64,000 bases of DNA from assembly GCA_964007475.1 (NCBI GenBank), contig OZ023274.1, positions 77,821,303 to 77,885,302 on the forward strand, given 5' to 3'. The DNA is from Hybos culiciformis. Taxonomy: Eukaryota; Arthropoda; Insecta; Diptera; Hybotidae. Below, in pieces: positions 62,236 to 64,000 of the stretch; position 1 is the first letter of the stretch; the number at the start of each line of letters is the position of its first letter. The notes under the pieces are model-generated. The model made no database searches and was not told the origin of the DNA. It was given only the letters and a program-made list of their open reading frames with translations. A program made the translations under genes and the position numbers.

Positions 62236-64000
62236 CATAAGAAAAATATTGTTTTATTGTAAATGAAAATTTAAGGAGAACAAGAGATCTTTTACACTAC
62301 CTAAAATATACATACTATAGACATTGGAAATTTCTAAATTTTTGGGAACAAACTTTTCAATACATAATTAATTATTTTAACAATATCGTTAATATTTCTA
62401 GTTTTCCACACAGCTCTAATATAAATATTTCTAGTTTTCCACACTTAAATTAATTTTTTTTTTAAATTTATGGAAATTGGAAGAAAGTTGAGAAACTCAA
62501 TTCATATTAATGCGAAAAGAAAGAAATTAGATATGCTAATTTGATTAATCAATAAAATTTGTGTAGAGATATATAATTTAGGTATATGGTTTTTAAGTCT
62601 TATGAAAACTTGCTTCTTTGGACTCTTTGCAACTCAGGCAAGGGCAGTTCGACATTATGGTTATTCTAACAAAAAAAAATTAGTTCTTTCTTTAAAATAT
62701 AATAATAATATTTTGTATATAATTCGTTTTTATGATTGTGATTTAACAATATAAAGATAATCCTAGTAGTAATAAGATATTTATTAAATTTTAACAAATA
62801 TTCTTTTTAAGAATCAAAAATATTTTAATATATTAATTCATATATATATATACATATATTTATTTTATTTTTTTCACAGTTGTATTTCAATTATTTTTAA
62901 TCAGTTATTTACATATTTACATTTAAAATAGTTTGTAAGTAAACGACTGCAACACAGATAAACAAATAATATGCTTGAAATTTTTAATTTATTGATAATT
63001 CAGAAGTTTTTTTTTATTACGAATTAATTTGCAATAAGTATTTTTCGTTATAAGTCTTTCATTAAATGAGTGCTGTTATTTAAATTATTTGATATCTGAA
63101 CTATATTAGTATATTATACGAATACACAGGGAGGCAAGAGCCTCGGGAAGTATTGTGATTAACTTAATAATACACAAAATCTACATTTATATAATATAAA
63201 TTTTACTTTGATCAATATTTTTAATGAAGATTTTTATGAAACATTGCCTACACTTAATATGCAATTTAAAATATATTTTATGTCAATTTAAACTCAAAAA
63301 AGACAATGTCGCAGCGAATAAATAAAAAATTATATAGCACCAGGCAAATTTATTATTTATAAGTCCAAATACATGTTGCTTAATTAATCCGTGAAAATTA
63401 AAAACTTGGTCTCAAAAAATTTTGTATATTACTTTTAAGTTAATCTGAAATAAATTGAAGGATCGTCTGAATAGTCAGTCACATTTATTTCATTACATAC
63501 GTATATTATGTATTGGTCGTTTTCATCAACCTACAATAACAACTGTATTTCAAAAGAACAAAATATTATTTCTTTATTGAGGTTAAGAATCATTTTTACA
63601 CCTCAATAATTTTAGCTTTGTAATTTTTTAATGTTATTTATGCAATAAAAAAAAACAAGATTTTGAAAAAAATTTTTGATAACGACAAAGAAAGATGTGT
63701 AATATGTTTCATAAATTCAAGTATTTATTTCTTTTGGGACTTGAAGCGAATTATCGAAGTACTATATTTATTAATATCTCATATCAGAATTACGTAAAAA
63801 ATCCATAGTTTGAGAATTTTTTTTTATTATAAAATTGGTTAAAAAGTATTTGTATACCTATATATAAAATTAATTGAAAAAAAAAATCAATTAATTATTA
63901 AAAAAATTATGTAAATATCAGATATCTGTTTGTTCGGCAATTAAAAACAAGCCCAATAATTAATGAAAATCATAATAAAAAAAATTATATTTGTTTATCT
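62236..64000. other. A+T-rich non-coding DNA, no gene seen
   Basis: A two-copy 21-bp direct repeat (AATATTTCTAGTTTTCCACA plus C) lies at 62391-62411 and 62424-62444 with a 33-bp period. A (TA)n-like patch is near 62841-62860. The rest is unremarkable to the window end. Confidence 0.55.

Noticed and set aside
1..64000. CRISPR arrays, bacterial operons or a mitochondrial/endosymbiont insertion
   Set aside because: No regularly spaced direct repeats with unique spacers, no long ORFs and no recognisable mitochondrial or bacterial gene words were seen on either strand.

Overview
The window reads as eukaryotic non-coding DNA, most likely from an arthropod and probably an insect. Three things point this way. 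First, the base composition is extremely A+T-rich (by eye about one fifth G+C or less; not computed), with pervasive poly(A), poly(T) and TA/TAT runs. Second, open frames are short, low in complexity and scattered on both strands, with no operon-like packing, Shine-Dalgarno sites or long bacterial ORFs. Third, the only recognisable coding remnants are eukaryotic transposable-element proteins: hAT transposase C-termini and the tail of a non-LTR retrotransposon reverse transcriptase. I cannot name the species. No intact host protein-coding gene, functional tRNA or rRNA gene could be supported; the window is intergenic or lies inside very large introns.

Layout. Bases 1-14386 are unannotatable A+T-rich DNA with one diverged direct duplication (about 4536-4870) and a homopolymer-dense block (about 12660-13520). 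At 14395-15006 is a well-delimited 612-bp hAT element with a perfect 8-bp target-site duplication and a broken transposase C-terminus (ZBED-like). Bases 15015-25842 hold only microsatellites. A possible, much older hAT dimerisation-domain relic lies at 25843-25947. At 32832-33672 is an 841-bp element with 24-bp perfect terminal inverted repeats, many CTAGAT-type words, and two tRNA-like (pol III box) segments arranged head-to-head; I do not recognise its family, and it is the most unusual object here. At 38115-38731 is a large palindromic element with Tc1/mariner-like organisation. Its inner 93-bp arm segments are identical while its outer arms have drifted.

At 47973-48573 is a second, non-coding hAT MITE, again with a perfect 8-bp duplication and G+C-rich ends. 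At 57858-58447 is the 3' end of a non-LTR retrotransposon: about 90 residues of reverse transcriptase tail, a 3'UTR, and a (TAA)n end. At 61475-62232 is a 758-bp MITE with 34-bp perfect terminal inverted repeats, CpG-rich termini and a TTA duplication, fitting PIF/Harbinger-type insertion. The DNA between these elements carries many two- or three-copy tandem duplications of 11-22 bp and small perfect hairpins.

How it fits together. There is no gene network to describe. The window is a graveyard of short, mostly non-autonomous DNA transposons belonging to at least four families, plus one 5'-truncated retrotransposon. None encodes a complete transposase, so any mobility would depend on enzymes supplied from elsewhere in the genome.
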